Assembly: GCA_002471225.1 (NCBI GenBank)
Contig: DKPO01000017.1
Span: 42,560 to 106,559 of the forward strand
Length of the DNA: 64,000 nt
Source: Porphyromonadaceae bacterium UBA7332
GTDB taxonomy: Bacteria; Bacteroidota; Bacteroidia; Bacteroidales; UBA7332
Direction of reading: 5' to 3'
Shown here: positions 43,590 through 52,862 of the stretch, one piece after another
How positions within the stretch are numbered: the stretch's first letter is position 1
Layout: each line of letters starts with the position of its first letter
Translations under genes and position numbers: made by a program
Notes under the pieces: model-generated
The model's database searches: none
Told to the model about the DNA's origin: nothing
Seen by the model: the letters and a program-made list of their open reading frames with translations, nothing else

Positions 43590-44048
43590 ATGAGAAAAAA
43601 AGTGTCAAATATAATTCTTGCTGTTTCCCTGATTCTTATCTGGTTCTTCGGAGGAATTGGTGGAAATGTTGTGCATACTTTTTCTTCTCATTTCTGCTTT
43701 GAAACTTTTACTTTCACATTAGGACATCATACTGAGGCAAACTGTGATGCAAATTGTTGTTGCTCACACGATTTGACTGCTTTCTCGGAAGATAAAGCGG
43801 AACATAATGATTGTACTACATGTATGACTGCTCCCGGTAAAAACAATTGTTTTAAAGATGATACTCATGAACAGGTGGAGCAGCAAAAGCAAGAGCAGTT
43901 TATTCTCGCTTTTGAACAAATCAAACAACTTTGTTTGATAATTTTCGACACAGAAACTTCTTATCATGCACAACGACGAGTCGAACCACCTCTGTTGTGC
44001 TATTCTTCACGGCATATCCTGTCGATGAAATCTACTCTTTTGATTTAA
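43590..44048 (+). CDS. Cys/His-rich secreted protein of a metal-handling module
   Basis: A 152-residue protein with an N-terminal hydrophobic segment (about 7-27), either a signal peptide or an anchor. The following part is rich in Cys and His: FCFETFTFTLGHHTEANC, then DANCCCSH, a CTTCMTA motif, and a Gln/Glu-rich stretch (HEQVEQQKQEQ). I do not recognise a named family. Its place directly upstream of a TonB receptor and an HMA protein, and its potential ligands, suggest periplasmic binding of a soft metal such as copper; that is inference. The expected promoter would give a leaderless transcript. Confidence 0.75.
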   Translation: MRKKVSNIILAVSLILIWFFGGIGGNVVHTFSSHFCFETFTFTLGHHTEANCDANCCCSHDLTAFSEDKAEHNDCTTCMTAPGKNNCFKDDTHEQVEQQKQEQFILAFEQIKQLCLIIFDTETSYHAQRRVEPPLLCYSSRHILSMKSTLLI

Positions 44049-44203
44049 CTTTTTTAAAGAATTTAGCGAATGTGGAATTAATATTAATTCCTATTCCTTA
44101 TTGTGTCTCATTCTATCCTTGAATGGGAATAATATTCTTTTATCTGTTCTTTTACTTTAAGCTGAAAGTACAGAGGTTCTTTATGAAGTTAAATACACTT
44201 GAA

Positions 44204-46471
44204 ATGAAAAAAATAGCCTATTTATTACTATTTATTTTTGCAGCTGTGACAGCCGAAGCTGCATCAAAAAAAATCAAAGGAATTGTACTTGATGAAACCA
44301 AGTCTCCTATTTATGCTGCTAACGTAGTTTGGAAAGGGACCGGTGACGGTGCTGTAACAGACATGGATGGCAAGTTTGCAATAAATCGCAACTCAAAAAC
44401 GAATCAACTGGTTATTAGTTATGTCGGTTATAAAAGTGATACTATAACTATTTCTCCTAATAAAGATTATTATGAAATTCAACTAAATAGTAATGTTGAT
44501 CTGAGCGAGGTTGTTGTGACTGAACGATCAAAAGCGACCTTAAAACCACGAACAACTATTCTTCAAACAGAAAAGATAACGTATGACGAATTGTGTCGTG
44601 CAGCTTGTTGTAACTTATCAGAAAGCTTTTCGACAAATGCATCTGTTGATGTATCTTATAGCGATGCTGCTACAGGAGCCAAACAAATAAAAATGTTGGG
44701 TCTATCAGGAGCCTATGTTCAGATGCTTACAGAGAATGCACCTAACTTTCGTGGGGCTGCCTCTCTTTATGGTTTGGATTATGTTCCTGCTCCCTGGATG
44801 GAGAGTATTCAGGTTTCTAAAGGTACCTCATCTGTAAAGAATGGATATGAAGCAGTAACCGGACAGATCAATGTTGAATATAAAAAACCTCAGACTTCAG
44901 ATCCGTTGACCGTAAATCTATTCGCAAGTGATGCGGGACGTATGGAGGGAAATGTTGATGGTAACGTAATGTTTAATAATTATTTAGGTACCGGTTTGTT
45001 TGTGCATTATTCGAATGACAAATTTACACATGATGCAAATAAAGATGGATTTTTAGATCAACCTAAATTAGAGCAGTTGAATTTATTTAATCGCTGGTAC
45101 TATAAAAAAGATAATTTTATTAGTCAGATAGGTGTGAAATTTATCACAGAAACGCGTGAAAACGGTCAGACTAAACATGGCGATGACGAAAAACCAGGAA
45201 TGCCGTTGTATAAAATAGGAATTGATACCAAGCGTGGTGAAATATTCACGAAAAACGGATATATTATTGATAAAGAAAAAAATATGAGTGTTGCTTTGAT
45301 TGCATCAGGGTCTTTACACTCACAGAAATCACACTACGGATCGAAAGATCTACAGGGTACACCTTGGGATTATAACACGTATAATCTACGTCAGGATAAT
45401 GCATATGCTAATCTGATGTATGAGACTGAATTTACCCGTAAGCATAAGATCAGTACAGGTATTAGTTTTAATTATGACGGATTGCGTCAGGAATCTAATT
45501 TACCTTATTTCGATTATCCGGATAATAATATTGCTTTTGCAAAATACCGCAATGAGTATGTAACGGGAGCTTACGCTGAATATACATATAATTTAAATGA
45601 CAAATTTGTTGTGTTAGCAGGTATTCGTGGTGACTATCACAATCAATACGGTTTTTTTGCGACACCTCGTTTACATTTGAAATGGAATATTATTGAGCAA
45701 CTACATTTGCGGGCATCTGCCGGTAAAGGTTATCGTTCTGTCAATGTGTTAGCAGAGAATAATTATTTATTTGCCTCTAATCGTATCCGTAATCTGCATA
45801 TTGGTAACGATCTGCCTATGGATGAAGCCTGGAATTATGGAGTTACACTGACTGGTTATATACCTTTATTCGGCAAAGAGCTGACGCTGACAGGAGAATG
45901 GTTTTACACTGATTTCCAAAAACAGGTAGTGGTAAATATGGATAGAGATCCACATGCTATTTATTTTGAAGCTCTGAAAGGACGTTCCTATTCTTCAAAC
46001 TTTCAGATCGAAGCTAATTATCCTGTGTTCAAAGGTTTTACTCTGACTTCCGCATTCAGATGGACAGATGCGCGTACAGATTATGATGGAGTGCTTCGTG
46101 AAAAGCCTTTGACAAGTCGTTATCGTGCATTGCTGACAGCATCTTATCAGACTAACTTAAAGAAATGGCAATTCGACTATACGGTCAACTTTAATGGTCC
46201 GGGAAGAATGCCGCTTCCTTCAGAAACGAATCCTTTATGGAATAAAGACTTTAAAGGATTTACGATGATGAGTGCTCAGGTTACGCGTTATTTCCGCAAT
46301 TGGTCTGTTTATGCAGGAGGTGAGAACTTATTAGGATTTACACAAAAGAATCCGATTATCGGAGCAAATGATCCATTTGGTCCGGATTTCGATGCAACAA
46401 TGATTTATGGACCTATCCACGGACGTAAATTCTATGTAGGTGTTCGCTGGAGTATTCCTTCAAAAAACTAA
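44204..46471 (+). CDS. TonB-dependent receptor, probably for a heavy metal
   Basis: A 755-residue outer-membrane receptor. The ATG at 44204 gives a clean signal peptide (KKIAYLLLFIFAAVTAEAA). A carboxypeptidase-regulatory-like domain (about 22-105: IKGIVLDETKSPIYAANVVWKG) is followed by the TonB-box region (DLSEVVVTERS), the plug (about 120-230, with the cysteine pair CRAACCNLSESF) and the barrel, ending in WSIPSKN. It is not a SusC: no SusD follows and it is shorter. Upstream ATGs at 44123 and 44183 are possible starts but less likely. It is followed 24 bases later by a periplasmic HMA protein, an arrangement seen in copper- or zinc-handling loci. Confidence 0.88.
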   Translation: MKKIAYLLLFIFAAVTAEAASKKIKGIVLDETKSPIYAANVVWKGTGDGAVTDMDGKFAINRNSKTNQLVISYVGYKSDTITISPNKDYYEIQLNSNVDLSEVVVTERSKATLKPRTTILQTEKITYDELCRAACCNLSESFSTNASVDVSYSDAATGAKQIKMLGLSGAYVQMLTENAPNFRGAASLYGLDYVPAPWMESIQVSKGTSSVKNGYEAVTGQINVEYKKPQTSDPLTVNLFASDAGRMEGNVDGNVMFNNYLGTGLFVHYSNDKFTHDANKDGFLDQPKLEQLNLFNRWYYKKDNFISQIGVKFITETRENGQTKHGDDEKPGMPLYKIGIDTKRGEIFTKNGYIIDKEKNMSVALIASGSLHSQKSHYGSKDLQGTPWDYNTYNLRQDNAYANLMYETEFTRKHKISTGISFNYDGLRQESNLPYFDYPDNNIAFAKYRNEYVTGAYAEYTYNLNDKFVVLAGIRGDYHNQYGFFATPRLHLKWNIIEQLHLRASAGKGYRSVNVLAENNYLFASNRIRNLHIGNDLPMDEAWNYGVTLTGYIPLFGKELTLTGEWFYTDFQKQVVVNMDRDPHAIYFEALKGRSYSSNFQIEANYPVFKGFTLTSAFRWTDARTDYDGVLREKPLTSRYRALLTASYQTNLKKWQFDYTVNFNGPGRMPLPSETNPLWNKDFKGFTMMSAQVTRYFRNWSVYAGGENLLGFTQKNPIIGANDPFGPDFDATMIYGPIHGRKFYVGVRWSIPSKN

Positions 46472-46495
46472 TTACTAACTAAATATTATTTTATT

Positions 46496-46873
46496 ATGAA
46501 AACAAGAATCTTATCAATCTTAGCCATGTTAATCGTATGCTGTGTATCGATTGCAGATGTATCGGCTCAGACGAAATCAAAAAAAGAGAGTAAAAAAGAC
46601 ACTGTTCTTTTTGAAACAGTTCTTCACTGCAAAGATTGTGAAGATAAAATTATGAAGAATATTGCTTTTGAAAAAGGAGTAACTGATATTGTAACAGATA
46701 TACCGACGCAAACTGTAAAAATTGAATATCGTAAAGATAAAACGGATAAGACTAAGTTAGCAAATGCTATGGATAAATTAGGTTTTAAGGTAAAAGAGGT
46801 TTGTCCCTCAACAGTTACTAAAAAAGGCGATGCATGCTGTGGCGGACATGATCACGGTGCAGAAAAGAAATAA
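46496..46873 (+). CDS. Periplasmic heavy-metal-associated (HMA) domain protein
   Basis: A 125-residue secreted protein: signal peptide (about 1-24), Lys-rich linker, then a ferredoxin-like HMA domain with metal site HCKDCED (C45, C48) and the expected beta-alpha-beta-beta-alpha-beta pattern. A second metal-binding tail, ACCGGHDHG, follows near the C-terminus. HMA domains with CxxC bind Cu(I), Zn or similar ions. As the last gene of the module it would pass on or buffer metal in the periplasm; which ion is not decided by sequence. Confidence 0.87.
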   Translation: MKTRILSILAMLIVCCVSIADVSAQTKSKKESKKDTVLFETVLHCKDCEDKIMKNIAFEKGVTDIVTDIPTQTVKIEYRKDKTDKTKLANAMDKLGFKVKEVCPSTVTKKGDACCGGHDHGAEKK

Positions 46874-46892
46874 TACAAACGAAGTATAGCGT

Positions 46893-46936
46893 AACGGGAG
46901 ATGTGTCTAAAATAGAGATACATCTCCCGTTTTATT
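46893..46936 (+). terminator. Terminator after the metal module
   Basis: A 12-bp stem (arms 46893-46904 and 46921-46932, core CGGGAGATGT/ACATCTCCCG) with a 16-base loop that can pair partly inside and a T-rich tail. It separates the module from the trp promoter at 46983. Confidence 0.85.
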
Positions 46937-46982
46937 TTGAGAGATACTCAGAATTTTATTTGGAAAATAATTGCGGATTTGT

Positions 46983-47012
46983 TTTGTTATTCAAAACAAG
47001 TACCTATATTTG
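46983..47012 (+). promoter_or_regulatory. trp operon promoter
   Basis: TTTG at 46983-46986 and TATATTTG at 47005-47012 with an 18-base spacer match the Bacteroidota promoter. Transcription would start near 47018 and give a leader of about 230 bases that contains the attenuator. Confidence 0.8.
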
Positions 47013-47048
47013 CCCACAACAAAATAGAAAAAAGAAGTTTTTGATATT

Positions 47049-47132
47049 ATGAATATGCAAATGGTAAATAGATTTTGGTGGTGGCTTACAACTCTTCGAG
47101 GTGTGAGTAGTACGACCTATATCTATATATAG
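47049..47132 (+). CDS. trpL: trp leader peptide (27 residues with Trp-Trp-Trp)
   Basis: A short frame from ATG 47049 to the stop at 47130-47132 encodes MNMQMVNRFWWWLTTLRG and nine further residues. Three consecutive TGG codons lie at 47076-47084. It lies between the trp promoter and a terminator with an alternative pairing partner. Such a peptide acts as a sensor: a ribosome held at the Trp codons when charged tRNA-Trp is scarce lets the operon be transcribed. No other function is expected. Confidence 0.9.
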   Translation: MNMQMVNRFWWWLTTLRGVSSTTYIYI

Positions 47133-47208
47133 CAAGCATATGTTGGAATAATTATCAATTTTCGCATATACCAAAAAGGTCTGTCGTTACTCACGACAGG
47201 CCTTTTTT
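47086..47208 (+). promoter_or_regulatory. trp operon transcription attenuator
   Basis: Four segments can pair alternatively. Segment 1 (47086-47094) pairs with 47098-47106. Segment 2 (47103-47109 with 47113-47116) can pair instead with segment 3 (47188-47194 and 47183-47186), making an antiterminator of 7 plus 4 bp. Segments 3 and 4 form the terminator: arms 47178-47187 and 47193-47202, with flanking A- and T-runs extending it to 47173-47208. A ribosome stalled at the Trp codons (47076-47084) would cover segment 1 and free segment 2 to block the terminator, as in the E. coli trp operon. Confidence 0.88.
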
Positions 47209-47247
47209 CGTTTAATCCATTCTGAAATAAAAAATAAAAATATAGTC

Positions 47248-48459
47248 ATGAGTAATTACAGTGTTACAAGCAACGGGTATTATGGTGAATTTGGAGGAGC
47301 TTTCGTTCCTGAAATCTTACATAAATGTATTGAGGATTTGAAAAACAGATATCTGAGTGAATTGACAAAACCCGATTTTCAGGAAGAATTTCATCAGTTA
47401 TTGAGAGACTATGTAGGCAGACCTACACCACTCTATTTTGCGAAAAGACTTTCTGAAAAATATGGATGTAAAATCTATCTTAAACGAGAAGATTTGAATC
47501 ATACCGGTGCGCATAAAATCAATAATACTCTGGGACAGATCTTATTGGCTAAACGGATGGGTAAAAAAAGGATTATAGCCGAAACCGGTGCCGGCCAGCA
47601 TGGAGTTGCAACAGCAACAGTGTGTGCATTAATGGGGTTGGAATGTATTGTATATATGGGTAAAACCGATATTGAAAGACAACTTATTAATGTGCAGAAA
47701 ATGAGAATGCTCGGGGCTACAGTTGTTGCCGCGACATCGGGTAATATGACATTAAAAGATGCAACAAATGAAGCTATTCGTGATTGGTGTTGTCATCCCG
47801 AGGATACCTATTATATAATTGGATCAGTTGTCGGACCTCACCCGTATCCGGATATGGTGGCAAAGCTTCAGTCTGTTATCAGTGAGGAAATTAAGAAGCA
47901 ATTGCTAAAACAGGAAGGTCGTGAGAATCCTGATTATCTGATCGCATGTATTGGCGGAGGAAGTAATGCAGCCGGAACGATCTATCATTATCTTGATAAT
48001 GAGGATGTGCAGATACTTCTTGCGGAAGCAGCAGGAAAAGGGATTGATTCCGGTGAGAGTGCAGCAACTATACACTTAGGTACGATTGGTGTTTTGCATG
48101 GAAGTAAAACATTAGTTATGCAGGATGAGAATGGCCAGGTTACAGAACCGTATTCAATTTCAGCAGGTCTGGATTATCCGGGAATCGGACCTTTGTATGC
48201 ATATCTGGCATATACGAAACGTGCAAAAACATTAGCAATAACAGATGAGCAAGCTTTAAAAGCTGCCTTTGAACTGACAAGAACAGAAGGTATTATACCT
48301 GCTTTGGAATCATCTCATGCATTGGCTGTCTTATCACAACAGGCCTTCAAAAAAGAAGATGTGGTTGTACTAACCGTTTCCGGACGTGGTGATAAAGATA
48401 TGGAAACTTATATAATGGCATTATCGCAATTTGATCATGCAAATACAGACAGTCTATGA
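47248..48459 (+). CDS. trpB: Tryptophan synthase beta chain
   Basis: A 403-residue PLP enzyme that joins indole and serine. The PLP lysine is K90 in HTGAHKINN; GAGQHGVA, GGGSNAAG and the C-terminal VLTVSGRGDKD are present. Length is normal. It is the first gene of the operon, an order (trpB first, trpA last) common in Bacteroidota. Its stop overlaps the trpE start by 4 bases (ATGA), so translation is coupled. Confidence 0.97.
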   Translation: MSNYSVTSNGYYGEFGGAFVPEILHKCIEDLKNRYLSELTKPDFQEEFHQLLRDYVGRPTPLYFAKRLSEKYGCKIYLKREDLNHTGAHKINNTLGQILLAKRMGKKRIIAETGAGQHGVATATVCALMGLECIVYMGKTDIERQLINVQKMRMLGATVVAATSGNMTLKDATNEAIRDWCCHPEDTYYIIGSVVGPHPYPDMVAKLQSVISEEIKKQLLKQEGRENPDYLIACIGGGSNAAGTIYHYLDNEDVQILLAEAAGKGIDSGESAATIHLGTIGVLHGSKTLVMQDENGQVTEPYSISAGLDYPGIGPLYAYLAYTKRAKTLAITDEQALKAAFELTRTEGIIPALESSHALAVLSQQAFKKEDVVVLTVSGRGDKDMETYIMALSQFDHANTDSL

Positions 48460-49853
48460 AAACAAAACTTTATACGAGACAAAAGAGTATGCTTGCAGAT
48501 TTGCAAACACCGATCTCTATTTATCTGAAATTGAGAGATATTTATCCTCAATCTGTGTTACTCGAAAGTTCGGATTCACGCGGTAATGAAAATAGCTATT
48601 CAATCATCGGAATTAATCCGATTGCTTTTTTTAAACTGGAAAATAATATGGTGACTGAGCATTATTCAAAAGATTATGAGCAAATATATGAATTGAATGA
48701 TGAGGATAAATTAGCAGATAAATTTTATCACTTTCTAAGAAATTTTGAAGTGGAAAGTACATCGGGAATGAATGGTTTCTTTGGTTTTACTTCCTATAAT
48801 GCAGTTCGCTACTTTGAACCATCTCTTTTTGAAAAGCCGGAAGATACTGAAGTTTCGATTCCCGATATTTATTATCTGCTATACAGATACATATTGATTA
48901 TAGATCACTATAAGAATGAATTGACTATACTTGAAAACCTGAGGGAGGATGAATCTTCTGAAATGGAATCCATCGAGTCGATATTATTGAATAAGAACTT
49001 CCCAACCTATGAATTTCAGGTTTCGGGAAAAGAATCTTCCACAACTTCTCCTGCTGATTATCTGAAAATGGTTGAAGAAGGTATCCGGCATTGCAATAGG
49101 GGAGATGTCTTTCAGATTGTACTTTCAAGGAGATTCAGACAGTCTTTCCAAGGGGATGATTTTATGGTTTATAGGGCTCTTCGCTCAATTAATCCGTCTC
49201 CTTATCTCTTTTATTTTGATTTCGGGTCTTTCCGGATTTTTGGCTCCTCGCCGGAGACGCATTGCAGAATACAGAATCAGAGTGTTTATATAGACCCGAT
49301 TGCCGGGACTTTTAAACGGACTGGTATTCCGGAGCAGGATGAAGAACTGGGGCGAAAGCTTTTAAAAGATCCGAAAGAAAATGCAGAACATGTTATGTTG
49401 GTTGATTTGGCCAGAAATGATTTAAGCCGCAATGCAACAAATGTTTCTATTGATTTTTTTAAGGAGGTGCATTTTTACTCCCATGTGATCCATTTAGTTT
49501 CGAGGGTACGTGGTACTCTGGCTAAAGATACGAATCCAATAAAAGTATTTGCAGATTCTTTTCCGGCAGGGACACTATCCGGAGCTCCTAAGATAAGAGC
49601 TATGCAGCTGATTAATCGGATTGAACCACATGCCCGTGGTGCTTATGGAGGATGTATTGGTTATATCGGATTTAATGGCGATCTGAATCAGGCGATTACC
49701 ATCCGTTCGTTTGTAAGTAAAGATAACAATTTATACTATCAGGCTGGAGCAGGTATTGTTTCAAAATCTGATCCGCAAAGTGAATTACAGGAGGTAAATA
49801 ATAAGTTAGGAGCATTGAAGAAAGCAATTGATCTGGCTGTTACACTAAACTAA
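48456..49853 (+). CDS. trpE: Anthranilate synthase component I
   Basis: A 465-residue chorismate-using enzyme; with TrpG it makes anthranilate. Core segments are GDVFQIVLSRRF, SPSPYLFYFDF-like NPSPYLFYFDFGSFRIFGSSPETH, DPIAGTFKRTG, DLARNDLSRNA, FPAGTLSGAPKIRAM and GAYGGCIGYIGF. The N-terminal LESSDSRGNENSYSIIG region corresponds to the feedback-binding part of TrpE (LLES motif), so inhibition by Trp is likely. It overlaps trpB by 4 bases and is 11 bases before trpG. Confidence 0.96.
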   Translation: MKTKLYTRQKSMLADLQTPISIYLKLRDIYPQSVLLESSDSRGNENSYSIIGINPIAFFKLENNMVTEHYSKDYEQIYELNDEDKLADKFYHFLRNFEVESTSGMNGFFGFTSYNAVRYFEPSLFEKPEDTEVSIPDIYYLLYRYILIIDHYKNELTILENLREDESSEMESIESILLNKNFPTYEFQVSGKESSTTSPADYLKMVEEGIRHCNRGDVFQIVLSRRFRQSFQGDDFMVYRALRSINPSPYLFYFDFGSFRIFGSSPETHCRIQNQSVYIDPIAGTFKRTGIPEQDEELGRKLLKDPKENAEHVMLVDLARNDLSRNATNVSIDFFKEVHFYSHVIHLVSRVRGTLAKDTNPIKVFADSFPAGTLSGAPKIRAMQLINRIEPHARGAYGGCIGYIGFNGDLNQAITIRSFVSKDNNLYYQAGAGIVSKSDPQSELQEVNNKLGALKKAIDLAVTLN

Positions 49854-49864
49854 AATAGATAGCA

Positions 49865-50437
49865 ATGAAAAAGATATTGATATTAGATAATTACGATTCA
49901 TTTACCTATAATTTATATCATTTGGTGAGTGAATTAGGTTATACACAAATAGATGTGTACAGAAATGATCAGATCAGCTTAGACGATATTGAAATATACG
50001 ATAAAATCATATTATCGCCAGGCCCGGGGATTCCGTCTGAAGCCGGAATATTACTCCCGCTATTGAAGAGATATGCAAAAAAGAAAAGCATTTTGGGGGT
50101 TTGCTTAGGACATCAGGCAATAGGTGAGGCCTTCGGAGCCAGATTGATTAATCTGCAAGAGGTTTATCATGGCGTATCTTCTAAAATAAGTATTATAGAG
50201 CAAGATGCTATTTTGTTTGATGGATTAACATCCGAAATAGAAGTAGGGCGATATCATTCCTGGGCTGTTGAAAATCAGGATATTCCTGAGGAATTGGTAG
50301 TGACAGCTGTTGATAATGAAGGGATTATAATGGGGATAAAGCATAGAATCTATGATGTTCATGGTATTCAGTTTCATCCGGAATCGGTATTGACTCCCAC
50401 TGGAAAACAAATGCTGGAGAATTTTCTAACACATTAA
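49865..50437 (+). CDS. trpG: Anthranilate synthase component II (glutamine amidotransferase)
   Basis: A 190-residue class I glutamine amidotransferase that supplies ammonia to TrpE. The nucleophile C80 is in GVCLGHQ and the catalytic His-Glu pair is in IQFHPESVLTP near residues 171-175. It is a separate protein, not fused to trpD as in some enterics. The spacing of 10-11 bases on both sides fits a single operon. Confidence 0.95.
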   Translation: MKKILILDNYDSFTYNLYHLVSELGYTQIDVYRNDQISLDDIEIYDKIILSPGPGIPSEAGILLPLLKRYAKKKSILGVCLGHQAIGEAFGARLINLQEVYHGVSSKISIIEQDAILFDGLTSEIEVGRYHSWAVENQDIPEELVVTAVDNEGIIMGIKHRIYDVHGIQFHPESVLTPTGKQMLENFLTH

Positions 50438-50447
50438 AAGATCTATA

Positions 50448-51443
50448 ATGAAAGCATTACTGAATAGTCTGGTTGAATACCAATCCTTAACGGAGCAAGA
50501 GGCATATAATCTGATTATGCATGTAAATAATCAGGAATTTAATCCCGCTCAGCTTGCAGCGATACTAATGTGTTATGAAATGCGAACTCTTTCATTGAAT
50601 GAGTTGAAAGGATTTCGTTCTGCCCTGTTAGAATCAAGCACTAAAATAGATTTATCTGCCTACAATGCTATTGATATTGTCGGGACGGGCGGCGATGCTA
50701 AAAATACCTTTAATATATCTACATTAGCATGTTTCGTTGTTGCCGGCGCCGGATATAAAGTGGCTAAGCACGGAAATTTTGGATCGACATCCGTAAGCGG
50801 AGCGTCCAATGTCCTTGAGCATTTAGGAATTCGTTTCACAATGGATGAAGGATTGTTGCAGAAGTCTATAGAAAAAAGTGGCGTTGCTTATTTACACGCT
50901 CCTCTTTTTAACGAAACGATGAAGTTTGTAGCTCCGGTCAGAAAGAGCTTAGGGGTGCGGACCCTGTTTAATATTCTCGGGCCTTTGATAAATCCCGCTA
51001 ATCCGGCTAAAATATTATTAGGCGTATATAATCTGAAATTAGCAAGGTTGTATGCTTATGTGTATCAGCAGATGCAACAAGAATACACCATTGTTAATAG
51101 TTTAGACGGTTATGATGAGATTTCTCTGACATCACCCTTTAAGACCATACAAGTGTCAGGAGAAAAAGTATTTACTCCTGAAGAGTTAGGTTTTTGTACG
51201 GTTTCGCAAAGCGCTTTAGACGGAGGGTCCTCTGTTGCCGATGCAGCTCGTATTTTTATGGATATATTAGAAGGGAAAGGAATTCAGGCCCGCAAGCAAT
51301 CTGTAATTCTTAACGCAGCATTTGCTATACAAACGCTGTCTCCTGAAATGAAAATTACTGAAGCAATTGATAAAGCTTCCTACTCATTGGAGAGTGGTGC
51401 AGCCAAAAAAGCGTTTTCTATTTTCCATCAAATTAATACTTAG
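50448..51443 (+). CDS. trpD: Anthranilate phosphoribosyltransferase
   Basis: A 331-residue enzyme that transfers phosphoribose to anthranilate. The phosphoribosyl-pyrophosphate-binding motif GTGGDAKNTFNIST (about 77-90), KHGNFGSTSVSGASNVLEHLG and RTLFNILGPLINPA are visible. Length and motif order are normal. It starts 10 bases after trpG. Confidence 0.95.
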   Translation: MKALLNSLVEYQSLTEQEAYNLIMHVNNQEFNPAQLAAILMCYEMRTLSLNELKGFRSALLESSTKIDLSAYNAIDIVGTGGDAKNTFNISTLACFVVAGAGYKVAKHGNFGSTSVSGASNVLEHLGIRFTMDEGLLQKSIEKSGVAYLHAPLFNETMKFVAPVRKSLGVRTLFNILGPLINPANPAKILLGVYNLKLARLYAYVYQQMQQEYTIVNSLDGYDEISLTSPFKTIQVSGEKVFTPEELGFCTVSQSALDGGSSVADAARIFMDILEGKGIQARKQSVILNAAFAIQTLSPEMKITEAIDKASYSLESGAAKKAFSIFHQINT

Positions 51444-51446
51444 ATT

Positions 51447-52229
51447 ATGCATAATATATTAAAAGCTATAATAGAGAAGAAGCAAGAGGAAATAGAATTG
51501 CATAAATCTATGTTTCCGATTGCACATTTATTGGATCCTGTTTTTTTTAATCGTGTAAGTATTTCGATGAAGGATTCAATCATTAGCTCTGATCATGGGA
51601 TTATAGCTGAGTTTAAAAGAAAATCACCTTCGAAAGGTTGGATCCAGAAAGGGGCTCAGTTAACTCATGTTGTTGATTTATACACTCAGGCTAATGTGGC
51701 AGGTATTTCCATACTTACGGATCAACCCTTTTTCGGAGGACATTTGAATGATTTAAAAGAGGCGAGAGTTTCTACTACTAAGCCCCTTTTACGTAAAGAT
51801 TTTATTATTGACGAATATCAGATATTGCAGGCTAAAGCTTTTGGCGCAGATTGTGTCTTATTGATAGCAGCTGCTCTTCCAACAAAAAGGGTTATTGAGT
51901 TGACTCATTTTGCACATGAATATGGATTAGAAGTATTATTGGAAATTCATGAAGAAAGTGAGTTGGATAGTCTGGTTGCACAGCCCGATATCATTGGCGT
52001 GAACAATCGGAACTTAAGCACTTTCGAAACATCCATAGATCGTTCTTTCGAATTGATTGAGTTGATTCCGAAAGATCAGATCGTTATTTCAGAAAGTGGA
52101 ATAGGTAGTGTAGATGATATGCAGAAGCTCCGGCAAGTCGGATTTAATGGTTTTTTAATAGGAGAAAGCTTTATGCGTGAGGAAGATCCTGATTTAAAGT
52201 TGTCTGCTTTTACAGGACAGAATTGCTAA
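51447..52229 (+). CDS. trpC: Indole-3-glycerol-phosphate synthase
   Basis: A 260-residue TIM-barrel enzyme that closes the indole ring. Family segments are IIAEFKRKSPSKG (about 50-62), ISILTDQPFFGG, LLRKDFIIDEYQI, VLLEIHEESEL, IGVNNRNLSTFE and VISESGIGS. It is a single-domain protein with trpF separate. It begins 3 bases after trpD. Confidence 0.96.
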   Translation: MHNILKAIIEKKQEEIELHKSMFPIAHLLDPVFFNRVSISMKDSIISSDHGIIAEFKRKSPSKGWIQKGAQLTHVVDLYTQANVAGISILTDQPFFGGHLNDLKEARVSTTKPLLRKDFIIDEYQILQAKAFGADCVLLIAAALPTKRVIELTHFAHEYGLEVLLEIHEESELDSLVAQPDIIGVNNRNLSTFETSIDRSFELIELIPKDQIVISESGIGSVDDMQKLRQVGFNGFLIGESFMREEDPDLKLSAFTGQNC

Positions 52230-52241
52230 CATTGATCAGAT

Positions 52242-52862
52242 ATGAAAATAAAGGTATGCGGCTTGAAATTCCCTGACAACATCCGCGAAATAGATGGACT
52301 CAAGATAGAGTATCTTGGCTTTATATTTTATGAAAAATCGCCACGCTTTATTGACCGTTCCATGTATCCGGAAATCGCAAATATTGGTACCTCTGCTGAT
52401 AAAGCAGGTGTTTTTGTCAATGAAGGCTATGAACAAATTATAGAAATTATGGAAAGCTGTAAGCTGAATCTTGTTCAGCTTCATGGCGAAGAGCCAGTAG
52501 AATTATGTATGCGCTTGCAAAAAGACGGTTATAAAGTCTGTAAGGTGTTTAGTATTGCAGATAAGTATGACTTTGAGAAATGTAAAGCATACGAACCTTA
52601 TTCTGAATTCTTTTTGTTCGACACTAAATGCCCGGAAGCCGGAGGTTGTGGGAAACAGTTTGATTGGTCTTTATTAGAATATTATAAAGGAGAATGCCCT
52701 TTTATGTTAAGTGGAGGTATCTCTCCGCAAAGTTCAGATATGCTAAAAAGTATTACTCATCCTCAGTTTACAGGTATTGACTTGAACAGTCGCTTTGAGA
52801 GCAGTTATGCTCTTAAGGATCTGACATTATTAAAAAATTTCTTATCAAAGATATGCATATGA
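52242..52862 (+). CDS. trpF: Phosphoribosylanthranilate isomerase
   Basis: A 206-residue TIM-barrel enzyme performing an Amadori rearrangement. KVCGLKFPDNI at the start carries the catalytic cysteine (C6) and the C-terminal GIDLNSRFES supplies the catalytic aspartate; LVQLHGEEP and MLSGGISPQ are also present. The CGLK spelling differs slightly from the common CGI(T/R) but is typical of this group. Its stop overlaps the trpA start by 4 bases. Confidence 0.94.
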   Translation: MKIKVCGLKFPDNIREIDGLKIEYLGFIFYEKSPRFIDRSMYPEIANIGTSADKAGVFVNEGYEQIIEIMESCKLNLVQLHGEEPVELCMRLQKDGYKVCKVFSIADKYDFEKCKAYEPYSEFFLFDTKCPEAGGCGKQFDWSLLEYYKGECPFMLSGGISPQSSDMLKSITHPQFTGIDLNSRFESSYALKDLTLLKNFLSKICI

